Source: Fragilaria crotonensis (Eukaryota; Bacillariophyta; Fragilariophyceae; Fragilariales; Fragilariaceae). Taken from it: a stretch of DNA of 64,000 bases. Position numbers and translations under genes: made by a program. The notes below the pieces were generated by a model that searched no databases, had not been told where the DNA came from, and saw nothing but the letters and a program-made list of their open reading frames with translations. Below, piece by piece: positions 10,364-20,786 of the stretch. Within the stretch, counting starts at the first letter, position 1, and every line of letters begins with the position of its first letter. The DNA is taken from NCBI GenBank assembly GCA_022925895.1, contig JAKSYS010000164.1, positions 35,597 to 99,596 on the forward strand. Reading direction: 5' to 3'.

Positions 10364-10377
10364 GGGTCTGATAAACC
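10364..10377 (-). other. CoDi-B primer-binding site (half-tRNA type)
   Basis: On the minus strand ggtttatcagaccc directly follows the 5' LTR. Its complement, gggtctgataaacc, has the form of a tRNA anticodon arm with 7-base loop ctgataa (anticodon GAU if numbered normally). This suggests priming by a tRNA 5' half cut near the anticodon loop, as known for Drosophila copia. The LARD-like element has the same site at 11683. Confidence 0.55.
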
Positions 10378-10585
10378 AAGTGAAATAAGCCAGAGTGATG
10401 ATGAAAACGATGGTGAGACTTACAAAGATGATGATGATAGCGTTGCTAAAAGAGATTAGATTGTTATTGTGTGCTAGAGTGTTCGTATCTATCGAGAACC
10501 TGCAATCACGCAAAGAAAGAACTTGTCACCATAGGATTCGAGACACAGTACTTACGAAGGACCGTACTCCAGTAGACTTTACCTG
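10378..10585 (-). repeat. CoDi-B 5' LTR
   Basis: A 208-bp LTR, same length as 1470-1677. It is flanked outside by the aaaac duplicate at 10586-10590 and inside by the primer-binding site. Confidence 0.88.
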
Positions 10586-10590
10586 AAAAC

Positions 10591-11400
10591 ACGCCATGAG
10601 AAAACACAAAGTCTGGGCCACAGTATCAAATTCCTGTAGTGCGAGTGGCAACTTAGTTCATGCCGGATACATTCTCATGAAGGCGCCACATCTTACTCAC
10701 AGGATTAAGTATCTTAAGAGTCTACTAACACAGATGCCAGACAATATCCCTTTCTTTGATATAATTCAGCTCAAGCGAACACCAACAAACCAACTGATTC
10801 ATCACTTGGCCGTTCAATGCGGGGAACACCACGTCGAGCCGCTGTCAAAGGCTCTATCCAATCTTCTTAAGGGCAACGGTGGAGCACTGTATCTACCAAG
10901 ACTTCTTCTAGGCAACCTCACTTCTGCTCAGATGTCAAAGGACTTCACTGTCCATGATAACTACATGAAATCGCTCCGCACAGTGATCCTGCCCTCAATG
11001 ATTGATAACTTGGACATTACTCGGGAGGAGTTTTTCGACAACGGTGATATGGTTGCCAGAACAACTCGTGAGTGGGCATTATCCCTTACACTTCCAAATA
11101 ATGGACTCAATGCCAGATGCAATATTGTTAATGGAGGGTATGCCCAGGTTGCAACTCTCTTGGTCCCTCGCCACAACTATGAGTCGGTTCTACTCGAAGT
11201 CGACAAATATAAACAACGGTTGAATCCTGTTGATCGACGAGAGGCACGCTTTCGCACAACAATCCTGGGAGTACCTGGCGTCATACAAATTGAACCATCA
11301 GTTCAGGAAGCTCTTGATACACTGGAAAAGATGTCAGCCGACAAAGTATGGCAAAATGCACCACCCGCAGTTCGACAGGAATGGCCCAGACTCGCTACCA
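10591..11400 (+). pseudogene. LINE-1 ORF1, middle segment
   Basis: Continues ORF1 in frame from 1469 across the CoDi-B site (codon cac split by the insertion). It contains RIKYLKSLLTQMPDNIPFFD, a GGALYLPRLLLGN block, then NGDMVARTTREWAL, VPRHNYESVLLEVDKY and VDRREARFR. LINE-M ORF1 near 56700 on the minus strand shows the same pattern (RNTREWA, FNQREADF), so the domain is conserved among these LINEs. I do not recognise the fold. The frame is cut after gct-acc-a by the LARD-like element and resumes at 24915. Confidence 0.72.
11397..11400. repeat. Target-site duplication of LARD-like element (left copy, acca)
   Basis: Matches acca at 24911-24914. The flanks allow no other alignment. One copy restores LINE-1 ORF1 in frame into RKPAPPKAAASV. 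Confidence 0.85.
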
Positions 11401-11682
11401 TGAATAGATTCTGCCATGAGTGCGGGATATTCGGACAAACAGACAAGACAGACGAGCTTAGGACTTATGCCGGTCTTGGTTAGTCTTGGAATGTCTGGGA
11501 ACAACTCGCTAGGATGACCGGTGGGAAAAGCCCTCCAACCGGGTCGGGACTGAGACTAGATTTATAAGCTCACTCTTTTTATAATTAATCAAGTTGCATG
11601 CCGCATCTAGATGATTGCTATATTGTTTAGAGTCGGTCTTTGGCAATGGCAGATTTGCCGCACTTGCGAGAGATTTTACTGA
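11401..11682 (+). repeat. LARD-like element 5' LTR
   Basis: 282 bp, starting TGAATAGATTC and ending TTTTACTGA. Differences from the right copy are few substitutions (for example cttgcgag against cttccgag and gggaaaag against gggaacag), so the insertion is fairly recent. Confidence 0.85.
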
Positions 11683-11703
11683 GTTTATCAGACCCATGCG
11701 CTT
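11683..11703 (+). other. LARD-like element primer-binding site
   Basis: Gtttatcagacccatgcgctt begins right after the LTR. Its complement reads like the 3' side of a tRNA D stem (agcgc), one linker base, the anticodon stem tgggt and loop ctgataa. It shares tttatcagaccc with the CoDi-B site. Confidence 0.55.
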
Positions 11704-14090
11704 CGCAGATGACCTGCGTTGCTGAGTGATGCTCTGACCTGATCAATCAGAGCATGATTGCGAATTCTGCGCAAATGCGTTCGTTGCTTGTGTTGGTCAC
11801 ACATCATGAACGTGCAGTGGCAATCAATGAGACGGTGACAACACTGTTGGCGCTGCGGTATAGATACCTGGAGCGCAGAAGACCTGAATCCCCATGGTGG
11901 GGAGGTGCTTGTCAATGTTGACGGTAAAGCACGAGGATTGACCTCATCAAGATGCATTTTCATGGAAAAGTTTCCTTAAATTAATCATGTTTGATGCGGC
12001 GCGTCATGGTACGCGGAGCCCTAAGTAAAATTGCTCTGTTGAGCTTACTTAGATGGTCAAGTTCAGTATGGCCCCTACTAGGCCAGTGTATGCTGGACAT
12101 ATTAGCAATGAGTGTTAATTTAATATGCCCTTTGGTTGGCATAATTGCTTCCTGGTCAAAAGAATTTGAAGACCGCTGACATATATGCCATGTCGGCATA
12201 AGTATGAGTGGCACTCACTGACGTTTGCGGCAAGGAATGCCTGCATGAACGTTAAAACCGAATGGGCATAACAATGATTGTTATGCGTACCCGTTTGAAT
12301 TTTTTACTTAGGTCGTTGGGATTTATTGAATGTCGCATTGGCGAGTCCCGATTGGCGAGTTTTTCCGGAGGCATAAGTATTGCTTCGTGCGGATGAACGT
12401 TTGTCACGATTAACTCGAGATTTTATCCGCAACGGTCGTCAGGGCTATTGTCTACTTAGACGATTTTGCAACGGTATTCACAGCAAACACGATCGAAAAA
12501 GTGCGATTGGTGTCAGGTAGGATGCTTCCACGTAGGAAACATACCGAATCTCACGTATCTCGCCGGGGATGAATCCCTAAGCTCTGAGCTCACTTTTTCA
12601 CAGATTTTGCTACAAAACCCCAAACACCCGGTAATTATTGTCTCCACTTTCTTTCACCATGGCAAACCTCAAAGCATTTCCCGTTTGTTTTCTTCCTGTT
12701 CTTATGTGTTGACTGCTTGATGAGATGGGAATTCATTGCATCCAAAACATACTACTAACAAGTGCCCTACCCCTTACCAAGTGTTGACAAAAGGATTTGG
12801 TTTCTTCCCGGCTGGAGGCCCAAGGGGGCTGATGTTGATGTCAACAACCAACCTGTTCCTGGTCCTTTGACCCCAAGTCATAACTTGTTGCAGCATATGG
12901 AGAAATGATTCTTCTTATAAGTTGCTTTACCAACAAGCATGGGGTGGAACAAGGGAACTACTGAGGCCATACTCAATGTAGAGCTAGCTGAAGTAGGAAG
13001 AACCGAGTACTCCTCATCCTACTAAGCACAGGTGTGTTGTTGTGGGGACTTCAGAGGAACAAAGTCATCCTAGGCAAAGATGAAGTGCAAGGAACCAAAT
13101 GTGGTACTGACATGGCAAGTGACTTCTTGGTTGATGATGACCATGCTGTTGCGCCCATATTGGACTGCAAGTTGCTCTTGTTTGGGTAACAAGCATGTGC
13201 TTGATAGCCTTACACTTCTGCCCCAGATGATCTTGGTTGACCTTTTACTTAGTTTCCAAATGGAAAGCACAATGAATGTGCAGCATGTCTCTTTTTCTTG
13301 GAATCTGTAGGCCTGGAATTGCTCTCCAACCGCCTCCAGAGGGACCGAGGAGTGTGCAATGTATGCCACTGAGTATGCCCTGTTCAAAGTGAAAGGTTGA
13401 TGCACCTTTGGTGGTCAATCACTGGTGGATTCAGGCAGCACCAACAGGAGCACAATGACTTGCGATTCCTGGAGGAGCCTGAGATGGTAGAGTTGGAGGA
13501 GTGACTGGTTCCCTTTGAAGGCTTCAATGTTTTTGTAAATTTTGGAGATGCATTCATGAGCTGCAAGAGCACCATGTTACCGATACGAATTTGGTTAAGG
13601 TTCCATAGCATGGCTATGTGTTTGCCAAGGCTGGCAGAGATGACCAAGATTGATGGACCATGAATGTTAGGATGAAGTCAAGGGAAGATCAGGGTGCCAA
13701 GGAGTGGGACGTGAGTCACTAAAGAGCAATTTCTGTTGCCAAAGGATTGCAACAACTTGAAGCCTTATGGAAAGGCGGTCGACAAGCAGCTCTGTGATGG
13801 CATGCCAAAGGAGGGCAAGAAGGCACGTCTGGCACTCACAACAATGTTTTTGCGGCAGTGTCAACTCAGGAGGATGAACCCCTTCTTGAGGAAGCCAAAG
13901 GGACAATTGCCGTGAACTTCTGAGCATGGTAGGTCCTTTGCCAATTAATGGCAGAGGGAGGAAGCATGCCTGATGACCTATACGACAGGTTCTTTTAAGG
14001 TACTCCTGAAGTCAGGAGGACTAAATGATCTCAAAGCTGGGACTACTTCCACCACTTGCTGTCAATTTTCAGATTAATGAGTTGCATGGT
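11704..14090 (+). other. LARD-like element, left internal region: decayed coding of unknown family
   Basis: No recognised domain. From about 12750 on, + strand stretches look like former coding: a frame at about 12780-12907 (DKRIWFLPGWRPKGADVDV then stop) and one at 13034-13189 (GTKCGTDMASDFLVDDDHAV, ending at TAA). They are separated by stops and frame changes. Bases 11704-12450 show nothing coding-like. The CoDi-1a insertion splits the region at 14095. Confidence 0.45.
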
Positions 14091-14095
14091 GCAAC
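14091..14095. repeat. Target-site duplication of CoDi-1a (left copy, gcaac)
   Basis: Matches gcaac at 20782-20786, with differing flanks on both sides, giving an unambiguous 5-bp duplication. Confidence 0.85.
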
Positions 14096-14649
14096 TAAAG
14101 TTTTATTCGCGGCGTTGAGGCTACGAACAAGGGCTCGACGAATTAGTAGATTGAAAACTTAGACTTGTAAGAATGAACTATTGATTAATTGTGAGACATG
14201 TAAAATATGCAAAAGAATGAAATGAGAACCATTGAATGAGAGCAGTGATCAAATGAGAGCTGTTCTTCTTGTTCTTTTGACATCATTCTTTGTTCTTTTG
14301 TTGTTCTTCAAATGTAGCTGTGTAGATTGAATGTAGAACATGTACCGAAACCATGTTAATGAATTCCGAATATATATCGTGTAATATGTAGATTTGGTGA
14401 TGCACCCATTTTGTGTTCTCGTAGCTCGGCTTACGATTGCGCTTCCCGACATTTTTCCACAGAACATTCGACAGTGTCCGAGGAACAATGACGCAAAACA
14501 ATTATGAGAAGGCGGACGCAAAGCGAACCGAACCGGTACCCAATGAGAACCGAAGCGTGACCCACGAAAACTTTGGTTGACGGACGGACGATTAGGAGAC
14601 TTAGAGTATTGTCACGACGATAGGCGGCAGCACAGTAGCTTTTGTTTTA
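14096..14649 (-). repeat. CoDi-1a 3' LTR
   Basis: 554 bp. In element orientation it starts TAAAACAAAAGC and ends AATAAAACTTTA. It lacks three bases (tcg) present in the 5' LTR near 20550. Confidence 0.9.
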
Positions 14650-14689
14650 CTCCCTCACTCGTTCGACGTAGTCCTCTGGATCACCAACC

Positions 14690-15273
14690 CATCAATTGCT
14701 TTCTCAACTTGGTGTGAATTTCCTCATTGCAAATCTTGGTCAGAATATCTGCAAGCATTTCCTCAGTTGAGACTTGATGAATTGAAATTGTACCATCTTG
14801 AACCTTGCTTCTGAAATGATGATACTTTGTGTTGATGTGACGCGTGCGTGGGCGCATTTTCGGATTCTTGACGCTTGAAGCCAACTCAACTGCACCACTG
14901 TTGTCCTCAAAACCCTGCAATGAAGATGAGGTGTTGTTGCTGTTAGGCCACATCCATGTTGTTGCATCTCTTGTACCAACTCCATCAATGGAAGCACTTC
15001 TCTGGTAGCTGCTGAAATTGCCAAATATTCACTCTCAGTTGTTGACAAGGCAATCTCTGACTGAAGCTTGGATGCCCAGATGACTGGACAATTGGCATAA
15101 AGAATCACATAACCAGTCCTTGACCTTGCTGTGTCTGAATCCCAATCTGCAACTGTTGGATCCCAATCTCCAGTGAAGGAAGCATCAACATAGACATCAA
15201 AGCTTTGGTTGCCTGGAGAATAGATCATTCCCTTGTCCTTTGAACCAACCAGGTACCTGCCCAGCCATTTCAA
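14690..15273 (-). pseudogene. CoDi-1a RNase H
   Basis: Minus-strand frame following the RT: VYVDASFTGDW, SRTGYVILYANCPVIWASK, ALSTTESEYLAISA (Glu), then the HCRVFEDNSGAVEL block in a shifted frame, and the tail YHHFRSKVQDGTISIHQVS and MLADILTKI. Two frames cover it (15273-14740 and 14953-14681), so one indel lies near 14910. It removes the tRNA/RNA template during reverse transcription. Confidence 0.8.
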
Positions 15274-18200
15274 TGCTTTGCCATGTTCAAGTCTTGGGTT
15301 AGAAACAAACCTTGCTCCTTGGTGAACTGCACAAGAGATGTCAAGCCTGGAACATTTTCGAGATAATTCATCTGTCCAATGACTCGGCGATAATTGAAAT
15401 GATCATCAAAGGGAGGAGACTCCAAATGCCTGCACAAAGTCTTGCTTGAGGCTCCAGTTGTTTTCTTGATAGCCACATTCTTCCCATCCAAGCGCAATTC
15501 CTTGATGACATCATTGATGAGGTGAGGCTGAGAAAGGTTGAAAGTGTTGTCATTGATTCTGTCAATTTGAACCCCAAGGAAGTCTGAGATGTCTCCTTCC
15601 ACAGTGAGCTTGAGTCCAACTGCTTCCATCTCTTTGACGATGTTATCCAATTCTTGAGGGTCTGGTCCAGCCAAAATGGAATCATCAGTGTAAAGAACAA
15701 ACACTGACTTGCCTTTGTAGAATAGGCATTCATCAACTTGACTTGGAATGAACCCAACTTCCTTGAGCTTGTCCACCAGATGCTGGTTCCACACTCTGCC
15801 TGCTTGCTTCTGCCCAAAGAGATTCTTCTTGAGCTTGAGGACAAAGTCTTGAGCTTCACCTTCCACTTCAAAACCCTTTGGGATGGCCATGTAGAGTTCA
15901 CATTCCACATCTGCTTGAGTATAGGCCAACACAAAATCAATCTGCTTGGTGTACCAACCATGAATCAGGGTAGTGATGAGCACCATTCTGATGGCTGCCC
16001 AGGATGCCACAGGTGAGAATGTTTCCCAATAATTGACTCCTTCCTCTTGTTTGGATCCATCAATGTTGAGCCTGGCTTTCCACTTGTAGACTTCACGCGT
16101 AGCAATTCGACGCTTGCGCTTCATTGCCCACACTGCTGGAAGGATCTTGGTTCCTTGAGGGACTGAGGACCTTGGTACCAACTCCCAAACTTGATTTTCG
16201 GTGTGACTCATGACTTCTTTCTCCATTGCCTTGATGAACTCGGCGCGATCCGGCTCCCTCATGGCCTCATGGTAGTACATCGTGTCGGGGTCCGCGGAGG
16301 CGGCATAAGCAAGCATGGGATGCAGCTCTCCCTCAATGTCCATCCACTCCTTGATGGTCTCAAAGGCCACATGATAAGGAAGCTGGTCCTCCAACTTGGC
16401 TTCCAGGTTGTACCAAACATCAAAAACCTTGGACTCTGGCTTGTTGGAAGGTTCATCAGAGGTCTTGTTGAGTCTTGGAGATCTTCTGAGTTGAACTTGA
16501 GGTTCTTGATCCTGTTCTCCCTCAGAAACTGGAAGTGGGGTTTGAGATGCTTGTGCTTCTCCCTCATTGACCGATTCTCCAGGTTCCAGATCAAATTCCA
16601 TGAATGGGACACCCTGTTGCAGACCTTGAGCTTGAGCTGGTTGCTTGATGTCTTGAAGCCTGGAAGTGGATGAGGCTTTGAACCCACATAACTTCTGCCA
16701 ATCTGAGGGTGGAGACAAGTTTCCCAATGAGTGCCTGACTGTTTCAAACTTGGGATCAAAGGTGACATGGAATTGAGGTGATACATGGCCTGTCTTGAGG
16801 TTGAGAACCAAAGCCACACTCCTTGCATGCTGCATGGACATTCCCAGGTAGACTCCCATCCTTGATCTGACTTCCCACTTGGGTAGCTTCTTTCCAGATT
16901 GCATCTTGTTGTCAAGGACAAAGACAGGACATCCAAAAGGCTGGAAGTGATTCAGATTTGGAGTGACTTCAGACTTGGCAAACAATTCGAACGGCGACTT
17001 GAGGTCTTCCCTTCCCGAGGAAGCTGTAGAGTTGTGAACTTCATTGGCAACCCTGAGGGCATAGGGCCACAGATGAGCATCAATTGCCTTGGGCCACCTG
17101 TGTTGAGCATGGATGAGCATGGTCCTTGCTTGGTCTTGTAAAGTCCTGATCCTCCTTTCTGCCACTGCATTCTGGAAATGGGCATTGACCCCACAGAAAG
17201 TGATGGTTTGACCTGCCTCCTTGATGGCTGCCATGAACTTGTTCTCTGCAAACCTGCCATTGTCAGCTTGGTAACTCTTGATCTTGACATTGAACTTGGA
17301 TGCATACCTCTCAAATGCCAGCTTTGCTTCAAGAGTTTCATCTGCATTGGTTGACTTCTGAAGGTGGATGTAAGACAAACCACTGAAATGATCAACAAAG
17401 ACTGTTGCCACCCTGTACCTTTTCTTGGTAAGCCAACCCTTGATTTGGGCAATGAGCCCTGGAGTTGTGGACTCCAACTGATCAACACTGATGCACTGTC
17501 CGGGCTCCCTAGCTGTCCTGAGCTTGCCACCTTGTTGTCCAAGTTTGGGCTTGGTTCTCCAGGGTCTCCTGGTGGCCTTCCCATACAAGCAACTGGTGCA
17601 AGTTGGGATTTGGCATGTTGCCAACTTCCTTGGGAGCAAACCACTCTTGGCCATGCTTTGCATCTTGGCTCCTGACATATGATTCAGCTTGTGATGCCAG
17701 CGAAGGAATTCTGCAGCAGGTTTCTCTTGGAAAGTAGCATCCTCTTCATCTTCAACGATTGCTGGCGAGTCAGGGTGGTTCTTGGCATCGAGGTCAAATG
17801 AGACTGGTGTATTTGGAGTTTGATTCCAATCCACCCCTTGAGTTGAGGTATCTGTTGCCTCTGGGAGATAAACTTGTTCATCACAGTCTTCATCATCAGG
17901 GATGAGATGGGTGACCATTGAGATGATAGGATCATCCTCATCCAGTTCCACTTCACACATGTTGCAGAATGTGGAAAAAGCCTTGTAGCTTGGGGAAGTG
18001 TACATGGTTGCAATGTTGCCACTGTCCCTACCCAACCTCACTGTCTTGGTGAACTTTCTTTGAGCCCACTGAAGCTGGATACAATCATGATATGTTGAAC
18101 ACCATGTGCCTCTTGGCAAAGGCTTGAAGTCTTGGGCAGTCTGGGCCCAATGCTGTGGAGATAACAGCTTTGAAGGTGAATCCTTGACATAGAGCCCATC

Positions 18201-18668
18201 TGGGATGACCCAATCATGTGAAACTCCATCATCATCTTCAATTGACCATTTGATGGTCCCTGAGTATATGTCAGCCAATGTGCCACCCAACCCCTTTAGT
18301 TTCTTGTTGACCTTCTTGAGAGGGGTGATGAAGTCCTTCTTGTCGTTGGAGATGCAATAGGAAGCACAGTTGTCAATCCTGATTGCCCTGGCATCAGTGT
18401 CAAACCTTGCCACTTCATCTTGATGGGTCTGCTTGGCCTTCATTGCAATGATTGCAGTCAGGCATTCCAGTTGACTGAAGTGTTTCTTGCCCTTGACCAT
18501 CTTCCTTCTGAGGGAATCCATTGTCTCTTGTAGGGCTTGAAATTTCGTCCAGAGCTTTGCTTTCGCACGCGTTTGAGGGCGCCTCGACTGGGCGATTGTT
18601 GATCCATTGTACCTTGGTTCTTGACCTTGGGTGAGCCTCAGGGGTATCATGCATCCAAGACTTGACAT
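15270..18668 (-). CDS. CoDi-1a Pol: protease, integrase, reverse transcriptase
   Basis: A 1132-codon minus-strand frame. From the N-terminus: protease-like RIDNCASYCISNDKKDF (about residue 95); integrase zinc motif WHHKLNHMS...CQIPTCTSCLYG; catalytic residues in CISVDQLES, SYQADNGRF and NAVAERRIRTL; the integrase tail; a variable linker; then RT with AVWAMKRKRRIA, WKARLNIDGSKQEEGVNYWE, QIDFVLAYTQADVECELYMA (motif A) and FVLYTDDSILAG (motif C, YTDD rather than YVDD). It ends about 60 codons before RNase H through a frame change near 15270. The upstream Pol residues lie in the 18861 frame. Confidence 0.88.
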   Translation of the reverse strand: MSSLGCMIPLRLTQGQEPRYNGSTIAQSRRPQTRAKAKLWTKFQALQETMDSLRRKMVKGKKHFSQLECLTAIIAMKAKQTHQDEVARFDTDARAIRIDNCASYCISNDKKDFITPLKKVNKKLKGLGGTLADIYSGTIKWSIEDDDGVSHDWVIPDGLYVKDSPSKLLSPQHWAQTAQDFKPLPRGTWCSTYHDCIQLQWAQRKFTKTVRLGRDSGNIATMYTSPSYKAFSTFCNMCEVELDEDDPIISMVTHLIPDDEDCDEQVYLPEATDTSTQGVDWNQTPNTPVSFDLDAKNHPDSPAIVEDEEDATFQEKPAAEFLRWHHKLNHMSGAKMQSMAKSGLLPRKLATCQIPTCTSCLYGKATRRPWRTKPKLGQQGGKLRTAREPGQCISVDQLESTTPGLIAQIKGWLTKKRYRVATVFVDHFSGLSYIHLQKSTNADETLEAKLAFERYASKFNVKIKSYQADNGRFAENKFMAAIKEAGQTITFCGVNAHFQNAVAERRIRTLQDQARTMLIHAQHRWPKAIDAHLWPYALRVANEVHNSTASSGREDLKSPFELFAKSEVTPNLNHFQPFGCPVFVLDNKMQSGKKLPKWEVRSRMGVYLGMSMQHARSVALVLNLKTGHVSPQFHVTFDPKFETVRHSLGNLSPPSDWQKLCGFKASSTSRLQDIKQPAQAQGLQQGVPFMEFDLEPGESVNEGEAQASQTPLPVSEGEQDQEPQVQLRRSPRLNKTSDEPSNKPESKVFDVWYNLEAKLEDQLPYHVAFETIKEWMDIEGELHPMLAYAASADPDTMYYHEAMREPDRAEFIKAMEKEVMSHTENQVWELVPRSSVPQGTKILPAVWAMKRKRRIATREVYKWKARLNIDGSKQEEGVNYWETFSPVASWAAIRMVLITTLIHGWYTKQIDFVLAYTQADVECELYMAIPKGFEVEGEAQDFVLKLKKNLFGQKQAGRVWNQHLVDKLKEVGFIPSQVDECLFYKGKSVFVLYTDDSILAGPDPQELDNIVKEMEAVGLKLTVEGDISDFLGVQIDRINDNTFNLSQPHLINDVIKELRLDGKNVAIKKTTGASSKTLCRHLESPPFDDHFNYRRVIGQMNYLENVPGLTSLVQFTKEQGLFLTQDLNMAKH

Positions 18669-18861
18669 ACTCAGACACGGCGACTGGGAGTGCCCTCCAA
18701 GGACTTGTCTTCACAGATTTCTTGCTTGGACATGGAGGGTACCACACTTGTTGAACCACCTGGACAATGGTACTCATGAAGGTAAGGAGAAGGATGCACA
18801 GCTCTGCCATCCTCGTCTTCCACCATTGAAGAGTCCATGGCCCAATGAACACGCAGTCCAT
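18415..18861 (-). pseudogene. CoDi-1a Pol N-terminus
   Basis: Starts 12 bases after the gag TGA and in the same frame as gag: MDCVFIGPWTLQWWK, a hydrophobic run LCILLLTFMSTIVQVVQQVW, then SEYVKSWMHD. Compared with CoDi-1b, a two-base loss near 18595 throws it out of frame before the protease. Confidence 0.65.
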
Positions 18862-18873
18862 TGGGCTTCCCCA

Positions 18874-20101
18874 TCATTCGTCATCTTGAGAGATGGCGGC
18901 GAGGGCATTGGAGAGTTTCATGTTGTGCTTGGCATCTGCAAACTTGTTGCCTTGATCCTTCTTGGGAGCTGCCACCTTGAAACCAATCCCTTTGCACTCA
19001 GAGGGCCTGTGCCTGGTCCATCTGTTGTGATTAGGGCACCAATGATAGTCCTTGCCTTCCACAGTCTTGTTCTGCTTCTCACCAACCTTGGGAGAGGTAG
19101 TCATCCATGCTGGAAAGTCACCTGCCCTTGGCTTGCCTTTACCCTTGCCTTTCTTGTTGAATCCCTGCTTGTAGTCCTTCTTTCCATCTCCATTGGACTT
19201 GCCTGCTGGATAGGTAGGTTTCTTCTGATGGACCATGAGATTATTGACTTGGGCCTGTAAGGCAATGATGGTTTCTTCTTCTGTAGTTCTCTGGCACCAC
19301 TGCTCTGACTCCTTTCTGGTCTTGAACTTGTTGAGAGCCCAATCCATGAGTTGCTGGTAGTTGACTTCACCTCCTTCCTCATAAAGGTCTTCCTTCTTCT
19401 TGATGTAGTCCACAAACTCAGCATCCTTGCATGCCTTGTATCCTTTGAAAAGATTGACCAGGAGATCTTGAGTCTCTTGTCCTCTGGCGTGGAGCTTGCT
19501 GACCAAACCAAGAACATAGTCATTGAAGGCTTCAATATCAGAATCTTGTTCCCTCATTGCATAATCAAGACTGGAGAGTTTGGTCCTGACACTGGTGATG
19601 GTAGCTCTGGTATCCACATGTGACACCATGATGATGACCTTGAGGAGGAGGGGCCTGAACCTTTCCACCAAACATGAAGGGATGAACATTTCCTCTGGTT
19701 CTGACTTGCTTCTGAGCGGCGTCGGTCAAAGAATTCATGAGGCAATGATAAAGCATGAAGGAATCTTGAGCCTCTCTTGAGTCCTCATTCATATAGGTGA
19801 GGGCATGAGCTTTGACATCTTCATAGGAAATTTCTCCATAGGATTCAATGAGGTCCTTGGACAATGCCACATCCCCTTGAATAGGAATGTTCAAGATGTT
19901 GAGCCAATCAAAGACAATGGACTTATCCCTTGCTTGATCCAAGAAGAGCTGGAGGTTTTCTGGCTTGCAGTCAAACTTGATGGACAAAGACTCAGTACCA
20001 GACTTGAAGAGCTTGGCAGCAGCCTGCTCAGAGTAGTTGAGAACATCAGGGTTAGCAAAGGCTGGAGCCAATGCAAAATGGGGAGCTGGTTGAGCAGCCA
20101 T
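18874..20101 (-). pseudogene. CoDi-1a Gag
   Basis: Start at the ATG of MAAQPAPHFALAPAFANPD (20101). This start is shared with CoDi-1b and CoDi-2, so it is preferred over the longer frame from 20134. The helical N-terminal gag region runs to about 19660, where one A of an A run is missing relative to CoDi-1b. The second frame continues from VDTRATITSVRTKLSSLDYA to the knuckle WCPNHNRWTRHRPSECKG and the stop at 18874. A single base separates it from an intact gag. Confidence 0.82.
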
Positions 20102-20210
20102 GGTAGATCTTGCTGGGAGACCTAGTTGATGCAAACTTTAAAGCACTTGACTTTGAAAAGCTTGAAGGTTAGTTTGATTGATCAAACAACAGCACTTGTC
20201 TTATTACTTA

Positions 20211-20224
20211 GCGCAGAGGAAGCG
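20211..20224 (-). other. CoDi-1a primer-binding site
   Basis: Complement of gcgcagaggaagcg, which has the form of a tRNA D arm (stem gcgc with gcg, loop agaggaa) and resembles the initiator tRNA-Met D arm. It touches the end of the 5' LTR. The same site occurs at 34543 and 30700. Confidence 0.6.
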
Positions 20225-20781
20225 TAAAGTTTTATTCGCGGCGTTGAGGCTACGAACAAGGGCTCGACGAATTAGTAGATCGAAAACTTAGACTTGTAAG
20301 AATGAACTATTGATTAATTGTGAGACATGTAAAATATGCAAAAGAATGAAATGAGAACCATTGAATGAGAGCAGTGATCAAATGAGAGCTGTTCTTCTTG
20401 TTCTTTTGACATCATTCTTTGTTCTTTTGTTGTTCTTCAAATGTAGCTGTGTAGATTGAATGTAGAACATGTACCGAAACCATGTTAATGAATTCCGAAT
20501 ATATATCGTGTAATATGTAGATTTGGTGATGCACCCATTTTGTGTTCTCGTCGTAGCTCGGCTTACGATTGCGCTTCCCGACATTTTTCCACAGAACATT
20601 CGACAGTGTCCGAGGAACAATGACGCAAAACAATTATGAGAAGGCGGACGCAAAGCGAACCGAACCGGTACCCAATGAGAACCGAAGCGTGACCCACGAA
20701 AACTTTGGTTGACGGACGGACGATTAGGAGACTTAGAGTATTGTCACGACGATAGGCGGCAGCACAGTAGCTTTTGTTTTA
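20225..20781 (-). repeat. CoDi-1a 5' LTR
   Basis: 557 bp, terminating on the + strand at tttta immediately before the gcaac duplicate. An aataaa motif lies near the element-orientation 3' end of the LTR and could act as a polyadenylation signal. Confidence 0.9.
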
Positions 20782-20786
20782 GCAAC

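Larger units (their letters stand above)
1470..10585 (-). mobile_element. CoDi-B: Ty1/copia element with chromodomain-like integrase tail
   Basis: Complete minus-strand copia element of 9116 bp, including a 2760-bp LINE-2 insertion. It has 208-bp LTRs at both ends, target duplication aaaac, a primer-binding site next to the 5' LTR at 10364-10377 and a polypurine tract next to the 3' LTR at 1678-1685. Reading leftward on the minus strand: gag and protease (10143-8320), integrase (8327-about 7100), chromodomain-like segment (about 6550-6320), reverse transcriptase (about 6200-5460) and RNase H (5449-4572 plus 1777-about 1722). The breaks seen are a +1 shift between protease and integrase, a frame change near 8060, one in-frame TGA near 7330 and a one-base shift near 5455. 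Confidence 0.88.
14096..20781 (-). mobile_element. CoDi-1a: near-complete Ty1/copia element
   Basis: A minus-strand copia of 6686 bp with LTRs of 554 and 557 bp, a 5-bp duplication gcaac, a primer-binding site at 20211-20224 and the order gag, protease, integrase, RT, RNase H. It is nearly identical to CoDi-1b at 33986-40674, so both are recent insertions of one family. Coding is broken by a few one- or two-base indels at positions different from those in CoDi-1b. Confidence 0.92.

Noticed and set aside
10362-10377. A tRNA gene near gggtctgataaacc
   Set aside because: Only an anticodon-arm-like stretch is present, with no acceptor stem or T arm around it. Its place next to the LTR makes it a primer-binding site.
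10596-11483. An independent 295-residue gene
   Set aside because: Its frame continues exactly from LINE-1 ORF1 at 1469 and its end (after 11400) is LTR sequence, so it is an ORF1 segment and not a separate gene.
11401-11682. The 282-bp repeat as a MITE or SINE
   Set aside because: I first considered three dispersed small repeats. The left flank of the first and the right flank of the second share acca and rejoin LINE-1 ORF1 in frame, which makes them the two LTRs of one element. The third has its own duplication and is a solo LTR.
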